Positions 1 through 8,518 are shown, counted from the stretch's first letter. The stretch is 64,000 bases of DNA from Deltaproteobacteria bacterium (GCA_029261925.1 JAJDAJ010000039.1:22802-86801); one strand, 5' to 3'. Program-made: numbers and translations. The notes: generated by a model not told the origin, from the sequence alone.

Positions 1-393
1 GGCGAACCACGCATCGTGCAGGGTCAGGCAGACGCGTGCACCCGAGCTGCGCGCGATCGGGAGCAGCGAGAACGGCAGGCCCGTGTAGGTGTGCTGGAAG
101 TGAACGACGTCGAAGCGCTCCTGCTGGAGCAGGCCCGCGAAGATCTCCTCGACCGCAGGGTCCCGGCGGCGAATGCCGTAGCGGTCGCGGTCGGGAATCG
201 AGATCACACGGAGCGGCAGGCCGTCGAGCTGGTCGTGACGCAGCGAGACGGGCTCGCCCGGCTTCTCCTCCGGGTACGCCACGACCACCTCGGCGCCGAG
301 CTCGACCAGCGCGCGCGCCAGGTCGTGCGTGTACACCTCGACACCGCCCCGCGAGGACGACACGAAGTTATGAGCGACCAGCAGGATCCGCAT
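1..393 (-). CDS. GT4-type glycosyltransferase, N-terminal part (runs off the window)
   Basis: The minus-strand frame opens at ATG 393 (ATG at 396 is also possible) and stays open to the window edge, giving 131 N-terminal residues. It begins MRILLVAHNFVSSSRGGVEV and continues YTHDLARALVELG, the donor-side Rossmann start and GGVE-x-Y-x-x-DLA pattern of GT4/GT-B glycosyltransferases. Residues near 105-115 (DVVHFQHTYTG) match the family's DVVHxH segment. The C-terminal nucleotide-sugar-binding half lies outside the window, so donor and acceptor cannot be told. Its position at the edge of a nonulosonate/surface-glycan locus suggests it adds a sugar to that glycan. The family assignment is from sequence; the role is inferred. 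Confidence 0.8.
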   Translation of the reverse strand, partial: MRILLVAHNFVSSSRGGVEVYTHDLARALVELGAEVVVAYPEEKPGEPVSLRHDQLDGLPLRVISIPDRDRYGIRRRDPAVEEIFAGLLQQERFDVVHFQHTYTGLPFSLLPIARSSGARVCLTLHDAWFA

Positions 394-525
394 CATCGAC
401 TCCGGGGGGCATCCGTCCGGATCGGCCGCTGCTCGAGACGCTTGAAGAACGGGGAGCGCGTGCGCGCCCGTGCTCGACCGCGGGCTGGCGCGGCTGATCC
501 CGCGCTTCGCGGCGAGGACGGCCCT

Positions 526-561
526 GCGCACGCGCGCGCGCGCCGCGCGGGCGCGCGCGCT
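526..561. repeat. Alternating purine-pyrimidine CG tract
   Basis: About 36 bases of almost uninterrupted CG/GC alternation lie in the 215-bp gap between two divergent genes. The tract is partly self-complementary around 541-550. Such tracts can form hairpins or left-handed DNA; no function is claimed. The rest of the gap (397-608) shows no gene, only a ribosome-binding site just before 609. Confidence 0.5.
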
Positions 562-608
562 CCTCGATCGCCTAGCGTCACGGCAGCGTACGTGCGGGAG
601 GAGTCTCG

Positions 609-1295
609 ATGCAGCCGAAGACACCCTACGAGCTGGAGTGGGACGCCTACAGCCAGCGCTGGGACCCCGGCAGCATCGAGACGCCGAGGGAGCGCGTGTA
701 CCTGGGCGACGAGTGGGGCTCGGGGCACATGCGCCGCTACACGCTGTTCATCCGGCCGTACCTGGACCACGACTCGACCGTGCTCGAGATCGGGCCCGGC
801 GGTGGCCGGCTCACGGAGCTGCTGCTGCGCGACTGCGCGCAGGTGGTCGGCCTCGACGTGTCGGCGTCCATGCTCGCGAGACTCCGTGAGCGCTTCGGCG
901 AGCTGCCCGGCCTGCGGCTGGTCAAGGGCAACGGCATGGACCTGTCGCCCGTCGAGGACGGCAGCGTGGACTGCGTGGTCTCGTACGACGTCTTCGTGCA
1001 CCTCGAGCCCGAGGACATCTACGCCTACCTGATCGAGATGCGCCGCGTCCTGCGCGCCGGCGGCACCGGGATCGTGCACTTCGCCAACGTGCTCTCCGGC
1101 CCGGGCTTCGAGCGCTTCCGCCAGACGTACGCCGAGGGGCGCGGGGGACGCCGTCACGCGGCCAAGTTCTCCTGCATGACGCTCGAGATCATGACCCACT
1201 TCGTCGAGAGCCTGGGCCTGCGCGTGCTGCTCGCGGATGCCGAGCGCTTCCACCCGCGCGATGCCCTGGTGGTCTTCGAGGCGCCGGCGTCCTAG
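609..1295 (+). CDS. Class I SAM-dependent methyltransferase
   Basis: This 228-residue protein has the Rossmann methyltransferase signature: motif I VLEIGPGGGRLTELL near residues 58-72, the acidic end of beta-2 (VVGLDVSASML near 80-90) and motif IV/V VDCVVSYDVFVHLEP near 120-134. This is the Methyltransf_11/25 type that uses S-adenosylmethionine. The start is ATG 609, preceded by GGGAGGAG. Its stop TAG shares the four bases CTAG (1292-1295) with the stop of the convergent pseB. Within a surface-glycan locus it probably O- or N-methylates a sugar or lipid-linked intermediate, but the substrate cannot be read from sequence. Confidence 0.85.
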   Translation: MQPKTPYELEWDAYSQRWDPGSIETPRERVYLGDEWGSGHMRRYTLFIRPYLDHDSTVLEIGPGGGRLTELLLRDCAQVVGLDVSASMLARLRERFGELPGLRLVKGNGMDLSPVEDGSVDCVVSYDVFVHLEPEDIYAYLIEMRRVLRAGGTGIVHFANVLSGPGFERFRQTYAEGRGGRRHAAKFSCMTLEIMTHFVESLGLRVLLADAERFHPRDALVVFEAPAS

Positions 1296-2281
1296 TCGGA
1301 TCGCTTGAGCAGCAGGCGCAGCTCGTCGGCGGGCAGCCAGTCCGCGTTCCGGTCGCTGCTGTAGGAGAAGCCGTCGGGAACCGGCGCGCCGTCGGCGAGC
1401 CAGCCGTCCTCCAGCGGTAGCTGACGCCGTCCCGTGGGCAGCACGACGTAGCCGTCGTCGAACTCGAGCGTCCGGCGGGCCTCGTCCTCGGTCACGAGCG
1501 TCTCGTGGATCTTCTCTCCCGGGCGGATCCCGATGATCTCCTGCTCGCACTCGGGCGCCACGGCGTGGGCGAGGTCGGTGATCCGCATGCTCGGGAGCTT
1601 GGGGACGAAGATCTCTCCCCCCTGCATGCGCTCCACGCAGCGCACCACGAAGGCCGCCGCCTGGTCCAGGGTGATCCAGAAGCGCGTCATGGCGGGGTCG
1701 GTGATCGGCAGTCTTCCCGAGGCGCGCCGGCTCTGGAACAGCGGGATCACGCTGCCCCGGCTGCCCACGACGTTGCCATAGCGCACCACGCTGAAACGGG
1801 TCTTGCTCGGCCCCGAGTAGACCGAGGCCGAGGTGAACAGCTTGTCGGAGCAGAGCTTGGTCGCCCCGTACAGGTTGACCGGATTGGCGGCCTTGTCGGT
1901 ACTCAGCGCGATCACGCGCTCCACGCCCCGGTCGATGGCCTCGTCGATCAGGTTCGCCGCGCCGAGCACGTTGGTCTTGATCACCTCGAGCGGGTTGTAC
2001 TCCGCCGTCGGGACCTGCTTGAGGGCCGCGGCGTGCACGACGATGTCCACGCGGTCCAGGGCCCGCGCCAGGCGCTCGCGATCGCGGACGTCGCCGATGA
2101 AGTAGCGGGCCGGCGTGGAGTCGTCGGGGAAGCGCTCGCGCATCTCGTACTGCTTGAGCTCGTCGCGGCTGAAGAAGATCAGCCGGCGTGGCGGGCAGTG
2201 CTCGAGCACGTGGCTCGCGAAGGCCTTGCCGAAGGACCCGGTGCCCCCGGTGATCAGGACGCTCTTGTCGTGCCAGTCCAT
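1292..2281 (-). CDS. pseB: UDP-N-acetylglucosamine 4,6-dehydratase (inverting), PseB type
   Basis: PseB catalyses the first step of pseudaminic acid synthesis, turning UDP-GlcNAc into UDP-2-acetamido-2,6-dideoxy-beta-L-arabino-hexos-4-ulose. The protein (329 residues from ATG 2281) has the extended-SDR NAD(P) site ITGGTGSFGKAFASHVL at residues 9-25 and the segment STDKAANPVNLYGATKLCSD containing the YxxxK pair. It is about the usual PseB length. The frame also offers ATG 2293 and TTG 2299; 2281 gives the N-terminus that best matches the family. It is the last gene of a minus-strand run (hisH-hisF-pseA-propeller-GT-pseB), and all three possible starts lie within about 20 bases of the upstream stop. 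No NeuC-type epimerase is present, which favours pseudaminic over legionaminic chemistry. Confidence 0.9.
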   Translation of the reverse strand: MDWHDKSVLITGGTGSFGKAFASHVLEHCPPRRLIFFSRDELKQYEMRERFPDDSTPARYFIGDVRDRERLARALDRVDIVVHAAALKQVPTAEYNPLEVIKTNVLGAANLIDEAIDRGVERVIALSTDKAANPVNLYGATKLCSDKLFTSASVYSGPSKTRFSVVRYGNVVGSRGSVIPLFQSRRASGRLPITDPAMTRFWITLDQAAAFVVRCVERMQGGEIFVPKLPSMRITDLAHAVAPECEQEIIGIRPGEKIHETLVTEDEARRTLEFDDGYVVLPTGRRQLPLEDGWLADGAPVPDGFSYSSDRNADWLPADELRLLLKRSD

Positions 2282-2285
2282 CCCC

Positions 2286-3902
2286 TCACCCATCGGCAAC
2301 TCGTGCGCAAATATGAGAGTCGGGCTGGATCCCGAAGAAGCGGCGCTCGTCGGCGTCGCTGCGGGCGCGCTCCTCCGGCGTCGGCGCCGGACAGACCGGC
2401 TCGCCCTCCAGCATCACCCGCAGGATCCGGTCGAGCTCGGGGACCCGGCCCGGCAGCAGGTCGTCCAGGCTGGCGTAGGCGAGCTCTCCCGTCTGCGGTG
2501 TCGGCATGCGGACCAGCGGCAGGGGCAGGTTGAACTGCATGTAGTAGCCGTGGGCGAAGCGGTGGGCGAGACACATGATCCCGGGATCCCGGTGCCCCAC
2601 CGGGATCTCCAGGAGGCGCTCGAGCAGGGGCTCGTAGCGGTCCTCGCGCGTGACGTTCCAGACGAAGGGCAGCTCGCTGACCAGCGACTCGCACGCCGTC
2701 ACCACTGCCTTGCCCGCGCACGCGCACTCCAGGCCGATCGTGCTCACGTAGGTCAGCACGACCGAGGAGAGCTCGATCAGGGTATAGGAGCTGACGGGCG
2801 CGTCCGCGCCCACGATCACCACGTTCGCGGGCAGGCGGCCGGCCAGCTCGGTGAAGGCCCTCAGCTCGGGCTGCACCGCTCCGCTGGCGGTCTTCTCCTG
2901 GGTGTTCGGATGCGGGCGCAGGACCAGGTCGATCTCCGGGTGGCGAGCCGCGAAGTCGACCGAGCGGCGGATCCAGTCGATCTGCTGCGTGAACGCGCTC
3001 CCGCGCGATGCTCCCTCCTCGTGGAACGAGGTCGCGAAGAGCACCCAGGTGGGCCGGTCCGGGCGCAGGCCGAGCTGCCGGCGCACCCCGTCGTGCGATC
3101 CGGTCGGCGGCGGACTGAAGGGCGCGAGGCTGTGGTTCCGGCCCTGCGCGCGCTCGTCGAGAAGCGTGCGCAGCGCCTCGAGCTCGGCGTGCAGCAGCGG
3201 GATCTCGCCGCGCTGGCGCCAGATCTCCCGGTACGGCTGCATGGACAGCGAGTTGCCGTTCTCGAACAGGCGGATGCTCTCCTGCATGCGGCCGCGCTCG
3301 TGGCAGAGCACACGGATGCCACGCCGCCGCGCCAGCTCGAGCGCCACCCGCGTCGAGGACTGACGCCCGTTGAGCATGAACAGCAGGTCCGGGCGAACCT
3401 CGTCGAGCAGACGCGAGATCCCGAGGCAGGCCAGCAGTCCGCTGTTCAGGTAGCGGCGATAGCTGCGCGCCTCGCACTCCACGTCGAAGTCGAGCTCGGC
3501 GGTCCGCTGGTCCGAGTACACCGAGGAGCGCACCCACTCGCCGACGTCCCACTCGCCGTAGGTGGCGCGCGGCATCTCCCGGTCGTCCAGCGAGGCACTC
3601 CAGCGCTGGGCCTCGCGGAAATCGGCCGGCACGAGGTAGCGGCCCAGCCAGTGGTAGGGCATGTGCATGGCGCGGGCGAGCTCGCTCGTGGACGCCTGGC
3701 AGTCGTTGCACGAGAGCGGCCCGCGCGGGCAGGTGGACTCCCAGAACATGTCGCAGGCCGGGAAGACGCCGTCGCACATCACGTACTCGATCTCGGCGCC
3801 GCGCAGCCGGGCGGCCTGCAGGAGCGTGATCTCCCACATCCCGTGCAGGCGCCACATCCCGTACGGTCCGTAGCCCAGGATCCGCAGCGGCCGGGAGCTC
3901 AC
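2286..3902 (-). CDS. Capsule-polysaccharide-type GT-B glycosyltransferase-like protein
   Basis: A 538-residue soluble protein with no recognised signal peptide. The C-terminal half looks like the capsule-synthesis/KpsC-KpsS-like GT-B fold: DLVLRPHPNTQ near residue 305-315, then a Ser/Thr-rich TYVSTIGLECACAGKAVV near 386, the typical nucleotide-sugar loop of those families. The N-terminal third has a Cys-rich stretch (CDGVFPACDMFWESTCPRG then CNDC) of unknown role. GTG 3902 overlaps the stop of the upstream propeller gene by GTGA, so the two are translationally coupled. Context suggests transfer of the locus sugar (a nonulosonate or related residue) onto a glycan or protein. The enzyme class is moderately supported; the specificity is unknown. 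Confidence 0.6.
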   Translation of the reverse strand: MSSRPLRILGYGPYGMWRLHGMWEITLLQAARLRGAEIEYVMCDGVFPACDMFWESTCPRGPLSCNDCQASTSELARAMHMPYHWLGRYLVPADFREAQRWSASLDDREMPRATYGEWDVGEWVRSSVYSDQRTAELDFDVECEARSYRRYLNSGLLACLGISRLLDEVRPDLLFMLNGRQSSTRVALELARRRGIRVLCHERGRMQESIRLFENGNSLSMQPYREIWRQRGEIPLLHAELEALRTLLDERAQGRNHSLAPFSPPPTGSHDGVRRQLGLRPDRPTWVLFATSFHEEGASRGSAFTQQIDWIRRSVDFAARHPEIDLVLRPHPNTQEKTASGAVQPELRAFTELAGRLPANVVIVGADAPVSSYTLIELSSVVLTYVSTIGLECACAGKAVVTACESLVSELPFVWNVTREDRYEPLLERLLEIPVGHRDPGIMCLAHRFAHGYYMQFNLPLPLVRMPTPQTGELAYASLDDLLPGRVPELDRILRVMLEGEPVCPAPTPEERARSDADERRFFGIQPDSHICARVADG

Positions 3903-5107
3903 GACTGCACCACCCGGATCGCGTGGATCTCCGACAGGCTGGAGGGCAGGGACAGGCTGCGGCTCACCTTCGTCTGCTCGTCGAAGACGAGGATCGAGGT
4001 GTCGATCGAGATGTTCATCGAGAGGCCCAGGCGGCTGCTGTAGTTGCGGTTCCGGCTCTGCCCCAGGTAGGTGAACACACCGTCCGAGGCCAGCCCCCGC
4101 GTGAATCCCGGGAAGATCCCGACCGGCTGCGCGTTGCCCTTGAGGTAGCGCCCGCGCAGGGAATCGAGCACGACGATCGAGCCGTCCAGGAGATCGACGC
4201 TGTGCGGCATCCAGAGGTCGCGGATCACGGGCTCCAGGATCTCCTCCTCCTCGAGGTCGATCTCCAGGACCACGCCGTCGAAGACGTCGCGCTTCCAGTT
4301 CCCGCTATGGGAGAACATCGACACGTACAGGTGACCGCCGATCACGCAGACGTCGTTGCAGTGGTGGCAGGGCTCGCCGTAGCCGCGGAGCTTGCGCGAG
4401 AGTGAGATCTCGGACTCGGCCTTCCAGTCGTCGTCGTAGACGAGGATCGCGTCGAGGTAGGTGCAGGCCACGTAGAAGCGGCCCAGCTCCGCGGAGCGGG
4501 CCACGCCGTGCCCCCGCGCGCCGGGCGGCAGGGGCTGCGAGCGCACCACCGCGTACCGGGCGTCGAGCTCGACGAGCCCGGCCGCGTCGTCCACCACGAC
4601 CCAGCCGTCGCCGTGCGCGATGAGCCCGTGGCAGTTGCCCGAGTACACCTTCCGGTACGACCACTCGCCATCCAGCCGGAGCTCGTAGATCCCGCCGCCG
4701 TTGCGGGGATCGTCGCCCGGCGGGCACCCGGACGTGAACAGCAGCGTGCAGGCGTGGCTCTCGATGTCGGAGATGATCCGCAGGTCGTTCAGGACCGGGC
4801 TCACCATGAAGTCGCGCTCGACGGCGTAGCCCATCCGCTCGAGCTCCGCGGCCACCTCGGCGAACGACGTGGTGCAGATCACCACGAAGGGCCGCGGCTC
4901 GAGCTCGCGGAGCCAGGCGGGATCGCGGATCTCGACACCGTGCTGCCCGGTCTGCCACAGGCTCGGGTTGCTGTCGGCGATCCCCGCCACCGCTCGCTCC
5001 AGCCTCCGGCGGGTCTTGGTGGCGATGTTGCCCGCCCCGAAGAGCACGAGGTCGCGACCCGCGGCGCGCCGCGAGAGCTCCTGGAAGCTGCTGAAACCCT
5101 CCCTCAT
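3899..5107 (-). CDS. Rossmann-like domain fused to a DUF4915-like beta-propeller
   Basis: A 402-residue protein in two parts. Residues about 15-115 form a small nucleotide-binding-like unit, DLVLFGAGNIATKTRRRLE followed by FVVICTTSFAEVAAEL, resembling the N-terminal FGAG domain found in many polysaccharide-locus proteins. Residues about 120-400 are a repetitive beta-rich region (GGGIYEL, GLIAHGDGWVVVDD, HCNDVCVIGGHLYVS, MPHSVDLLDGSIVVLDS) that reads as a beta-propeller related to DUF4915/TIGR03032 proteins. The CHHCNDVC cluster near residue 260 could bind metal. It lies between pseA and the GT-B gene and overlaps the latter by 4 nt, implying a role in the same glycan pathway. Function unknown; the domain reading is by eye. 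Confidence 0.55.
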   Translation of the reverse strand: MREGFSSFQELSRRAAGRDLVLFGAGNIATKTRRRLERAVAGIADSNPSLWQTGQHGVEIRDPAWLRELEPRPFVVICTTSFAEVAAELERMGYAVERDFMVSPVLNDLRIISDIESHACTLLFTSGCPPGDDPRNGGGIYELRLDGEWSYRKVYSGNCHGLIAHGDGWVVVDDAAGLVELDARYAVVRSQPLPPGARGHGVARSAELGRFYVACTYLDAILVYDDDWKAESEISLSRKLRGYGEPCHHCNDVCVIGGHLYVSMFSHSGNWKRDVFDGVVLEIDLEEEEILEPVIRDLWMPHSVDLLDGSIVVLDSLRGRYLKGNAQPVGIFPGFTRGLASDGVFTYLGQSRNRNYSSRLGLSMNISIDTSILVFDEQTKVSRSLSLPSSLSEIHAIRVVQS

Positions 5108-5116
5108 CGCCGCGCT

Positions 5117-6343
5117 CTACGCCTCACCGTCGCCGTACTTCGCGCGCAGCGGGTCGTCTGGGTCCAGCGCGACCTCTCCGTAGGCCGACTCGCCGCCCCA
5201 GAGGTCGTCCTTGACCCACTGCCCGTCGCGGATCCGCCAGACGCGCGGATCCCGGAAGCTGTCCGCGACGCGATCGAACTCCTCCTCTGTCATGCCCACG
5301 TAGCGCAGCCAGCGCTCGAGATCTCGGCGCGGCTTCACGTGGTCGTAGCGGCGCACCATCTCGACGCCCCGATCCCGGTCCATGATGCCCAGGCGGATGT
5401 CCTTGCAGGCGTGATCGCTGCCCCGGCCGTAGCCGAACTTCACGAACTTCAGCCAGTCGTGGATGCCGTTCTCGTGCATGTCGTCGAGGTTCGAGATGCG
5501 CCGGTAGGTGCGCTCGAAGGGCTCGCGCGCGGGCGTCCAGCCGTACTTCTCCTGGGCGATGCGCGCGTTGCGGTTGCCGTCCCAGGGCTCGTAGAAGCCC
5601 AGGTAGATGCCGCGCACGCCGAGCTCGTCGATCTCGTCGTCGTCGGGATACCGGGCCCAGTGCAGGTCCCTCGCGGTGAGCCCCCGGGCGAGCTCGGGCC
5701 GGCCCATTCGCGCCAGGCCCTCGTCTGTGAAGTCGTGCCAGTCGTAGCCGCGCAGGTCGTGCTCGAGGCGCTTCTTGGCCGTGAACTCCGCGAAGTCGTT
5801 CAGCGAGAACATCCCGGCCAGGTCGAGCCAGCCGAACTCGCCCCAGAACAGCAGCGGAATCCGGTAGCGGACCGCCATCTGGATCGGGTACGTGCTGATC
5901 CCGCAGTGGTTGTGCCAGTTCATGTCGCCCTGGACCCGGAAGCCGAGCACGTTCATCCTGACCAGCACGTCCTGGGACGGCCGGAAGATCACGTGGTCGG
6001 CGTCGAAGACCTCCCGCATCCGCTGCAGGTTCTCCTCGCCCTCCGGCATGTAGTTGCCGCCGTGATAGGTCACCAGCAGGGGCCGCAGGCCGAGTCGCTC
6101 GATCGCGACGTGCACCTGGTAGTAGGAGTCCTTGCCGCCGCCGACGGGGATCAGGATGTCGTAGTCGCGCTCGCTGCGGTACTGATCCACGAGCTCCTCG
6201 AGCAGGGTCCAGCGCTCGTCCCAGTCGATCTCCGCGGTCTGCGCTGCCACGCGGCAGCCAGAGCAGACGCCCTGCTCGTCGAAGGTCAGGGGGGCCGCGG
6301 AGCTGCTCGGGTAGACGCAGCGGGTGCAGTAGCGGGTCGTCAT
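5117..6343 (-). CDS. pseA: N-acetyl sugar amidotransferase, PseA/WbpG type
   Basis: Family members (TIGR03573-like; PseA of flagellin glycosylation, WbpG of O-antigen) convert an acetamido group on a nonulosonate or related sugar to acetamidino, using ammonia from a HisH/HisF pair. The 408-residue protein starts MTTRYCTRCVYP; the Cys pairs CTRC and CSGC (residues 6-30) form a zinc-ribbon-like unit. The ATP-pyrophosphatase loop is IPVGGGKDS near residue 65, where Gly replaces the usual first Ser of SGGKDS. ATG 6343 has a GAGGAAG ribosome-binding site; the open frame extends further upstream but only into hisF. hisF (6357-7145) lies directly upstream, as expected for the partner glutamine amidotransferase. 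Confidence 0.85.
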   Translation of the reverse strand: MTTRYCTRCVYPSSSAAPLTFDEQGVCSGCRVAAQTAEIDWDERWTLLEELVDQYRSERDYDILIPVGGGKDSYYQVHVAIERLGLRPLLVTYHGGNYMPEGEENLQRMREVFDADHVIFRPSQDVLVRMNVLGFRVQGDMNWHNHCGISTYPIQMAVRYRIPLLFWGEFGWLDLAGMFSLNDFAEFTAKKRLEHDLRGYDWHDFTDEGLARMGRPELARGLTARDLHWARYPDDDEIDELGVRGIYLGFYEPWDGNRNARIAQEKYGWTPAREPFERTYRRISNLDDMHENGIHDWLKFVKFGYGRGSDHACKDIRLGIMDRDRGVEMVRRYDHVKPRRDLERWLRYVGMTEEEFDRVADSFRDPRVWRIRDGQWVKDDLWGGESAYGEVALDPDDPLRAKYGDGEA

Positions 6344-6356
6344 CGACGTACCTTCC

Positions 6357-7145
6357 TCACAGACGGACCTCGACGCCGGCGCGGGCGAGCGCGCGCTTGC
6401 CCGCGCGGTCGGCCAGCTCCTTGAAGTGCCAGATGTTCGCGGCGGCGACGGCCGCGGCCCCGGCCTCGATGCCGCGCGCGTAGTGCTCCCAGACACCCAC
6501 GCCGCCGCAGGCGATCACGGGAATCGTCGTCGCCGCACAGACCGTGGTGATCAGCTCCAGGTCGTAGCCGCGCCCGCTGCCGTCCCGGTCGATGCTCTGC
6601 AGCAGGATCTCGCCCGCGCCCCGCTCCTGCGCCTCGCGGGCCCAGGCCGCGGGCTCGCGCCCCGTGCCGACGCTGCCGCCCTCGATCATGACCTCGCAGC
6701 CGCCACCGGCGGGGCGCAGCGCGTCGATGCTCACCACGACGGCCTGGCTGCCGAAGCGTTCCGCGGCCCGCGTGATCAGCTCCGGGCTGCGCACGGCGGC
6801 GGTGTTGATCGAGATCTTGTCGGCGCCCGAGGCGAGGATCGCGGTCATCTGCTCGAGGTCGCGGATGCGCCCGCCCCAGGTCAGCGGCATGAAGCAGGTG
6901 CGGCTGATCCGCTCCAGGACGTCGAGGTGCGTCTGCAGGCCGCGTACCCGGCGGTCGTCCGGCTGGAGCTCGTACGAGGCCTCGCGACTGATGTCCAGGT
7001 AGATCAGCTCGTCCACCGACCACTGGTTGAAGCGCTCGACCTCGTGCACCGGGTCGCCGATGATCTGGTGCATCCGGAAGCCCTCGCTGCGCACGAGCCG
7101 GCCGTTCTGCAGCAGCAGCACCGGGATCAGGCGCTTCTTCAGCAC
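6357..7145 (-). CDS. hisF2: HisF-like cyclase subunit supplying ammonia for sugar amidination
   Basis: A 262-residue TIM-barrel protein starting at GTG 7145 (VLKKRLIPVLLLQNGRLVRS). It has the HisF features: a conserved N-terminal IPVLL, the catalytic-type Asp in ELIYLDISR near residue 48, GGRIRDL near 85 and the second phosphate-binding loop GGVGVWEH near 215. The N-terminal LLLQNGRLVRSEGF is typical of the WbpI/HisF2 branch in O-antigen and nonulosonate loci rather than histidine biosynthesis. Its start overlaps the end of hisH by 7 nt (7139-7145), and pseA follows after 13 nt, so the three form a functional unit. No other his gene is nearby. Confidence 0.87.
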   Translation of the reverse strand: MLKKRLIPVLLLQNGRLVRSEGFRMHQIIGDPVHEVERFNQWSVDELIYLDISREASYELQPDDRRVRGLQTHLDVLERISRTCFMPLTWGGRIRDLEQMTAILASGADKISINTAAVRSPELITRAAERFGSQAVVVSIDALRPAGGGCEVMIEGGSVGTGREPAAWAREAQERGAGEILLQSIDRDGSGRGYDLELITTVCAATTIPVIACGGVGVWEHYARGIEAGAAAVAAANIWHFKELADRAGKRALARAGVEVRL

Positions 7146-7774
7146 GCCGCGATCCCCTCGGCCCAGCTCCGGAGCACGCCGATGCCGTCCCGGTGGCTCT
7201 TCTCGGGGTGGAACTGTGTGGCCGTGATCGGACCGGACTGCACGCTGGCCGCGAACTCGCGCCCGTACTCGCACACGCCGCTGATCACGCAGGGATCGTC
7301 AGGAACCAGCACGTACGAGTGCACGAAGTAGAAGGCCGCCACCGGGCCGTCGAGGTGCCGGTAGATGCCCGGGCTCCCGACCGCGCGCACGTCGTTCCAG
7401 CCCACGTGCGGCACCGGCAGGTCCTTGTCCACGGCGGGATCGAGGACTCGCTCGACGCGTCCGGGAATCAGGCCGAGGCCCTCGCGACGTCCGTGCTCGA
7501 GCCCGTAGCTCGCCAGGAGCTGCATGCCCAGGCAGATGCCGAGTAGCGGCTTCCCGCGCTCCCCGACCTCCTCGCGGATGGCCGCCGCGAGGCCGCTGCG
7601 CTCGAGTCGCTCCATGCCCTGCGCGAAGGCGCCCACGCCCGGCAGCACGATCGCGCCGGCAGCGGACAGGTCCGCCGGGCCGGAGACGAGCCGGGCGTCG
7701 CAGCCGATCGCCGCGAACGCGTTGCTCACCGAGCGCAGATTGCCCAGCCCACAGCTGATGATCGCGACCGACAG
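7139..7774 (-). CDS. hisH2: HisH-like glutamine amidotransferase subunit (probable CTG start)
   Basis: The class I glutaminase releases ammonia from glutamine for the HisF/PseA reaction. The nucleophile elbow is GICLGMQLL, with the His and Glu of the triad in TQFHPEKSH near the C-terminus; the oxyanion strand LPGVGAF is also present. The first GTG (7729) would delete the conserved N-terminal strand. Reading further upstream in frame gives SVAIISCGLGNLRSVSNAF, the true HisH N-terminus. No ATG, GTG or TTG lies there in frame. A CTG at 7774 is preceded by GGGAGGA at a 7-nt spacing, so CTG is the likely initiator (211 residues). It is first in the pse run and overlaps hisF. Confidence 0.82.
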   Translation of the reverse strand: MSVAIISCGLGNLRSVSNAFAAIGCDARLVSGPADLSAAGAIVLPGVGAFAQGMERLERSGLAAAIREEVGERGKPLLGICLGMQLLASYGLEHGRREGLGLIPGRVERVLDPAVDKDLPVPHVGWNDVRAVGSPGIYRHLDGPVAAFYFVHSYVLVPDDPCVISGVCEYGREFAASVQSGPITATQFHPEKSHRDGIGVLRSWAEGIAAC

Positions 7775-7903
7775 GCGAGCATCCTCCCGATCGGCCGAAG
7801 GTACCGACGCCCTCCCCGCCCGCTCACGCGCACGCGGGCACGCGCGCGCGAACGGAGCCGGATCCGGACAGCGGGCGACGGGAGCGCCGCCTCCGCGCGC
7901 GCC

Positions 7904-8518
7904 CTAGTCGGCGCGCCGGGCCAGCAGCGCGTCGAGCCCGCGCAGCAGCAGCGGTCCGAACAGCGGCGTGATCTCGGCCTTGAGGCGCTCCTCGGCCTGC
8001 TCCAGGCTCTCGTGAACATCGCGGCGTGCCGGATGCCGCGAGCAGGCGAGCACCTCGCCGGCGTCGAGCTCCTCGACCAGGACGTGCGCACTGATCACGA
8101 CCTCGGTACGGCCGGCGCGAAGCGCCTGGGCGATCGGGCGCGCGCCGCGGAAGTCGGGGAGCTCGCCCCGGTGCAGGTTCACGCCTCCGACGCGCGGCAG
8201 CTCCAGGACCTGCGGCGGGATCATGCGGCGCCAGCTGATCGCCGCGATCAGGTCGAAGGGCTCGGCGGCGAGCCGCTCCTCCATCGCCCGCGCCTCCGCC
8301 CGGGTGTCCACGGGGAACAGCGGGATCCCGTGCTCGCGCGCGGCGCGCGCGTAGTCGGAGAACTCGGGCCGCTCGCCCCGGTCCTCGTCCTCGGAACGGG
8401 GCCGGCGACGGTGCGTGAACAGCGCGCAGAGCGCGTACCTGTCGGATGCCAGCAGGGCGTGGAGGCCCGACAGACCGTGCTCGCGCGCCAGCAGACCCAC
8501 GACTCTCTGCGCCGTCAC
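7904..8518 (-). CDS. Sugar N-formyltransferase-like protein (formyl_trans_N family)
   Basis: A 204-residue protein starting at GTG 8518 (VTAQRVVGLLAREHGLSG). It has the formyltransferase-family core: WRRMIPPQVLELPRVGGVNL then HRGELPDFRGARP, the Asn/His and LPxxRG pattern that binds N10-formyltetrahydrofolate and the amine substrate, and the Asp-containing LDAGEV. It is short and lacks a separate C-terminal domain, like the sugar formyltransferases of O-antigen loci. Divergently transcribed from pseC across about 120 bp, it is the only N-acylating enzyme seen in the locus. It may therefore formylate the 4-amino group that PseH acetylates in classical pseudaminic acid synthesis. That substitution is inference; the family call is firm. 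Confidence 0.75.
   Translation of the reverse strand: MTAQRVVGLLAREHGLSGLHALLASDRYALCALFTHRRRPRSEDEDRGERPEFSDYARAAREHGIPLFPVDTRAEARAMEERLAAEPFDLIAAISWRRMIPPQVLELPRVGGVNLHRGELPDFRGARPIAQALRAGRTEVVISAHVLVEELDAGEVLACSRHPARRDVHESLEQAEERLKAEITPLFGPLLLRGLDALLARRAD

Noticed and set aside
6357..7774. HisF/HisH as histidine-biosynthesis genes
   Set aside because: The HisF N-terminus is the WbpI/HisF2 type and the pair is fused by overlap and position to pseA; no other his genes are present.
7780..7782. ATG start for hisH just after GGGAGG
   Set aside because: It is out of frame with HisH and gives a short meaningless peptide; the in-frame candidate is CTG 7774.
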